64,000 nucleotides of DNA from Pomphorhynchus laevis. Its lineage: Eukaryota > Acanthocephala > Palaeacanthocephala > Echinorhynchida > Pomphorhynchidae. Position numbers and translations under genes: made by a program. The stretch spans positions 186,001-250,000 of the forward strand of contig WNNJ02001107.1 of assembly GCA_012934845.2 (NCBI GenBank), in the 5' to 3' direction. Shown in pieces: positions 60,101 through 64,000 of the stretch. The number at the start of each line of letters is the position of its first letter. Position 1 is the stretch's first letter. The notes under the pieces were generated by a model. It was not told where the DNA came from, made no database searches, and saw only the letters and a list, made by a program, of their open reading frames with translations.

Positions 60101-63100
60101 GTCCGCACAGCAATTCGATCTGGTTAAGAGCGTAAGCCTCAGAACATTAAGCAAAGTGTCGGAAACGCCTTTATTTACAATGTCACACAATTGTGTTTGA
60201 TTAAAGCAAACACAATTTCTGTTTGCTTTAATTTTTATAGTAACCTAGTTTAAAATATGTATCTATTAAATTATTTAAATGATTTTGAAGAAAGCCAATA
60301 TCATTACATATTGTTGCAATTCTTAAAATTTCATTATTTAATGTATTATATAGTAACTTTGTTTAATTTAATAACATTAAGTTATACTATAATTAATTAT
60401 TTATTGAAATTAAAAGAGAATAAATAAAAACACGAAGTTGATAATTACTATATATAATTACTATATAAATTTACTATATAAATTAATAGTAGTTTTAGTT
60501 AATGTTAATTTAATGTTCATATCTAGATATACACCTTCTTTATCATTAATATTGGTTTTGTTAAGAATAAGGCTTTCTGGATAAATGTGCTCACTAATTG
60601 AATAAAAATTATTATCCATCCATAAAAATTTGCCACTTAAGAGTTTAAATTTATTCTTTATATTATTGTGTTGATTTATATATTTTACTATTTTCTGTTT
60701 GATGTTATTTTTATAGTAACCTAGTTTAAAATATGTATCTATTAAATTATTTAAATGATTTTGAAGAAAGCCAATATCATTACATATTGTTGCAATTCTT
60801 AAAATTTCATTATTTAATGTATCATATTATTTATGTTTTCTGAAATAGGAGAACAAATCTAATACATTGAGATTTAATTAACTATATCGGCAAATAGTGG
60901 AAAATGATTATATTTTCCGTACGAAGCTTCCACATATTACTAAAGATATACACATATTTAACATGTTCCTAGATATAGGCTATCCACCAACAATAATAAG
61001 GAGAACGAATTATTAGAGTTGGATCAAAGAAAGAAGGAACATTTTATTTGATATTTCGCTAACCTCTGTTAGCATCTTCCGAAATTTACATTTATTTATT
61101 ATTTTGTATAGTGTATATAAAATGTCTATCATGTAGTCGACCGAATTCAGTTCTTTTTCTAAACCTCAAATGAATCATAAATTAGTCTTTAAGAAACAGT
61201 GTGAAACCATGCATGAAGATCGAATAAAAAGTAGCAGCTTAATATTAAATTTCACTTACACCCCAAGAAATGGCGTCAGTACAGAACAGATGTGAGAAGA
61301 ATTTGGCTATATTGCGCAATTTAACAGTTTCCAAACGATGTACAATTTCGTATTGTTCTTGGAAAATCTTTTCAAAGTTTTCAAGATAAACTTGATCAAC
61401 AGAACAAAAGCGCTCCGCGAGCAATCCGAAAAATCGCTCGTACGTACGCAACTGAGCACATGAGTCCAAAATCATTTGACACAATTCAGCCTATAAAACG
61501 TGGAACAATTCAGCTTATTTAAACTGTTAAGATAAAAAGCGTAAACTCTTTAAAGTAAAAAATAAAATATTTAACTAACTATTGATAAGATATTTCTATA
61601 TTTAGAAACAATGAAAATATTTAAAATATATTGTACCTTTAATAATTTAAAAATATTTAACTAAAAATACAAAAATATATAACTAATATATTAGTCATAT
61701 TTTGTTTGATTATGATGTATATAATAAACACGTTACAATAATATTATTTATAAAAATAGAAGTAAATACTGCTAACTATTTTTATTTAAGAAAATATCCC
61801 GGACCAAGTCGATTAAACCTTTAATGGAACAATTATATAAATTTCAATTTTAAATTATCTGATATAATTTATGTATATATTGAAACTTAACGATGTTCAT
61901 TCAGTCAATGGTTAAAATATCATGGGCAACATAAACATTTAAACATGAATTCTGTAAGCATGAAATTGACACACAGTGTAATTAGACACATTATTATTTT
62001 AATAATATTACATTTATATTAATGTAATATTTTTATAAATAAATATTAATATTGTTGTAATATTAATATTACATTTATATATACATACTTTAATATTATT
62101 TTTTTATGCTTCAGGGAAGACATAAACGCTAAACTTCCCTGAACGCTGTCTTCAGGGAAGACAGCGTTCGATTACGTTGTTAACTGAGGTAATTCATTTA
62201 TATTTAATATCCTTAAGCTATAAGATATGATGCTTGATAAATTAAATCGAACCGCGTACCTGCTGAGTTGGTTTAAGCTCTAATCTCATAAGTTTATGAG
62301 CACACTCCTCATAGTTAACGCTTGATTGTATTGTCAGATATATTGTACGTCGAAGTGCCACTAAGTTCGTTTCAGTGCTGTCAACGATGATATTTTCCTC
62401 GGGTTTTTCCTCTTCTGTATATTAAAAAATGATTAAATTTCGATACCAAAAATTATTACCTTCGTTTTCATCGCCGTCTTCGTCGTCTTCATCAGAAAGC
62501 TCATCTTCCGAACCCCCTAGAATTTCATTGCTAATCAATTTGTACTTCTCGTCATTCAGCTGATAATCGGGATCAAACCGAAATACATCTGGAAATTTGT
62601 GAATTCTTATAATTTGTAAGCGATAATAGCATATACCTAGCATTGTTTCAGGATCTGAATTTTCCTCGAGTGTAATTGTGTGCGTGTACTGATCAGATTC
62701 TTCTACTGCATCAAGTTCGGGTGTAATTGCAGGGAAATCATTAAAACCGTCTTTCCTGATAGCGAAAAGTACTTCAATCATGTACTGCACTCGACGATCA
62801 ATTGATTCTCCACCTTGGTGAAGGACATTACGAAGAGTATCAAATATTGCTAAATAATTCAACGATTGCTATTTTCAAGAAATCAACTACCATTTGCTAC
62901 CATTTAATCCTTTAGGACACACTTCAGTTAATTTAGTACCGGTTTCTTTAACAATAGAAATAGCCACTTCTACCGAATCATTTGTAGGCCTGTTAAGCAA
63001 AAGCGTCAGTATCTCCAAAATGATTATTTCATGTACCTTATTGCAAAAAATAATGAATGTTTTTAATAATTCAATATTGTGATAAACGTACAACGTTTTG

Positions 63101-63220
63101 ATTGAAGAGATGGGCTAAAAATTTAGTTACTGAAATGCATGTTGCTTTGTCATTTCGTCGAAATGCCTTTTTGAATTGATCAGTAAGACGTCTGAGTAAG
63201 AGATCACCTATTTGAGGGAA
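57109..63220 (-). CDS. CWC22: Pre-mRNA-splicing factor CWC22 homologue, 5' partial, 7 exons
   Basis: CWC22 is a spliceosome component that binds eIF4A3 and delivers it for exon-junction-complex assembly (family knowledge). Exons, 5' to 3' on the minus strand: 63220-63092, 63036-62901, 62849-62637, 62588-62460, 62414-62260, 61490-61260, 57402-57109; phases agree throughout. The first three complete part of the MIF4G domain ([50 protein letters not shown]). An acidic linker follows ([17 protein letters not shown]). The MA3 domain is complete ([64 protein letters not shown]). It stops 17 residues after [11 protein letters not shown], so the Arg/Ser-rich tail of vertebrate CWC22 is missing. Introns of 45 and 48 nt sit beside a 3.9-kb intron packed with repeats. 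Very secure identification. Confidence 0.95.
58390..59300 (-). repeat. SAT-A repeat, about 2.5 units, interrupted by a LINE scrap
   Basis: Minus-orientation units inside the long CWC22 intron, with landmarks at 58480-58500 (AGCGTACTACTGTTGG), 58570-58605 (AAATTGAAGGTAGCACC), 58900-59000 (AACGTAGGTATTGGATCAGC) and 59170-59270. Between about 58690 and 58890 a foreign piece is embedded. Confidence 0.8.
58700..58890 (-). mobile_element. LINE endonuclease scrap with 15-bp tandem repeat
   Basis: On the minus strand 58830-58720 reads as [16 protein letters not shown] followed by [16 protein letters not shown], an internal part of the CR1/L2-like endonuclease. It is joined to five tandem copies of GATTCGGTGATCCAG (58820-58895). 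No other LINE sequence is adjacent. Confidence 0.78.
59650..60830 (-). mobile_element. R-element copies in tandem, minus strand
   Basis: From right to left: a C-terminal RT piece (60830-60620) ending at the usual ATGGATGGATAAT is joined straight to an internal RT start (AATTTTTATTCAATTAGTGA, 60605 downward to about 60520). Another RT piece lies at 60350-60235 and a third at 59995-59880, followed by the full terminal palindrome (59890-59690). The interruption at 60000-60230 contains two perfect hairpins (60013-60047 and 60206-60239). Such head-to-tail truncated tandems are typical of Penelope-like elements. Confidence 0.68.
61030..61085. mobile_element. Half of a foldback element
   Basis: GAACATTTTATTTGATATTT followed by CGCTAACCTCTGTTAGCATCTTCC matches the left arm of the element at 56620-56775; the other arm is absent. 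Confidence 0.7.
61500..62259. other. CWC22 intron
   Basis: AT-rich intron of CWC22 between exons 62260-62414 and 61260-61490. It includes a 12-bp perfect hairpin at 62133-62170 (AACGCTGTCTTC paired with GAAGACAGCGTT). Nothing else seen. Confidence 0.55.
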
Positions 63221-64000
63221 CTAAAATATAAAGTGAGAATGCTGCCCATAAGTTTTAATTATTAAAATATAAATTTATTCAAAATTCAAAAATAGTAAAA
63301 TTTATTAAAAGAATAAATTTTATTTTAAAGTTTTTAAGTTTACTTTTTCGTGCGAATTTACCAATCGTTAAATTGTTATTAACCGCAAATAACTGTTGCA
63401 ATGAATATCGGCATATAATTCCTTATTTGATAAAATAATGGCAATTATTTGACAATTATCCTCATTTCACTTAAACCTGCTAATACTTATTCTGATATTT
63501 CGTATATTCACGTTTAAATTTTTATTTTAAATTTTAACTTTACATCATAATATTATTATAATATTATTATTTAGAATAACAATTGTTAGAAATAATAATA
63601 TTTTTATTATTATGAAATAATATAAAAATCTTGAAAGTAAGACCGCACATTTAGACCCTGAGCATGAGTTAACTCATGTTTATACTCAAGCGAATTGGAG
63701 AAATCCATTTTATAGTAAGAGACCTCTTATTTGGCGTGCATAAATACATGGATATTACGCTAAAATTTGTGTGAAACGCGTAATGATTCATGAAAGATCT
63801 TTGACTTGCAATTGTCTTTACTGTTCTGAATGTTGTCAATCACTTTTTCACGTATTTACGTGTCTATTTATCGAAATTATCTCTCAGTAGTATTGACCGG
63901 TTAGCATGTCCATACCCTAAATTTGATTATGGTGATTTGATATTTAACAATCAACTATTTTGAATGTTTATTGCAGCATTTTCTATTCAATTTTTCCAAT
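63221..64000. other. Upstream intron of CWC22
   Basis: The exon at 63092-63220 starts at a splice acceptor, so this is intron. I looked on the minus strand for the preceding MIF4G exon and did not find it. A 16-bp palindrome CATGAGTTAACTCATG lies at about 63664-63679. Confidence 0.5.

Overview
This window is AT-rich DNA from an invertebrate animal. Genes are split by spliced introns (GT...AG), some only 45-48 nt long and others several kb and full of transposons. There are no operons, ribosome binding sites or other bacterial features. A secreted protein mixing chitin-binding and EGF modules points to an animal that makes chitin or a cuticle. I cannot name the phylum; a nematode-like or other ecdysozoan worm would fit.

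Host genes. (1) 752-14495 (+): 3' part of a cytoplasmic tyrosine kinase gene, eleven exons, ending in a complete kinase domain. (2) 17850-22505 (-): a MAF1 homologue (repressor of RNA polymerase III), reconstructed from four exons; its first exon was not found. (3) 45117-45410 (+): a small uncharacterised helical protein. (4) 46355-51802 (+): a two-exon, roughly 990-residue secreted protein with three chitin-binding domains, four EGF-like modules and a long Q/N-rich tail. (5) 57109-63220 (-): the spliceosomal MIF4G/MA3 protein CWC22, seven exons, N-terminus beyond the window.

Mobile DNA makes up most of the rest. A CR1/L2-like LINE (PHD-finger ORF1, endonuclease-RT ORF2, conserved 3' hairpin) is present as three long copies (2060-4575, 33027-37296, 52194-56460) plus small fragments. 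A Ty3/gypsy-type LTR retrotransposon (31592-39145, minus strand) has 85-bp LTRs and a 5-bp target duplication. A family here called the R-element carries a Penelope/telomerase-like RT (YIDD) and a terminal palindrome of about 180 bp; it recurs at 1.9, 5.6-7.9, 25.7-27.3, 31.5/39.2, 47.9-49.0 and 59.7-60.8 kb. A repeat of about 326 bp (SAT-A) fills introns at 19-25 kb and 58-59 kb. Several foldback elements carry motifs resembling a hammerhead-ribozyme core.

Layout: 0-15 kb kinase gene with transposon-filled introns, then a minisatellite apparently copied from its last exon; 15-17.8 kb (TA)n and no gene; 17.8-25 kb MAF1 and SAT-A; 25-31.5 kb R-elements and AT-rich DNA; 31.5-39.2 kb a three-level nest (LINE inside gypsy inside R-element); 39.4-41.5 kb a decayed second LINE lineage; 41.5-45 kb AT-rich; 45-52 kb two genes; 52-56.5 kb LINE copy; 57-63.2 kb CWC22. 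The genes appear functionally unrelated.
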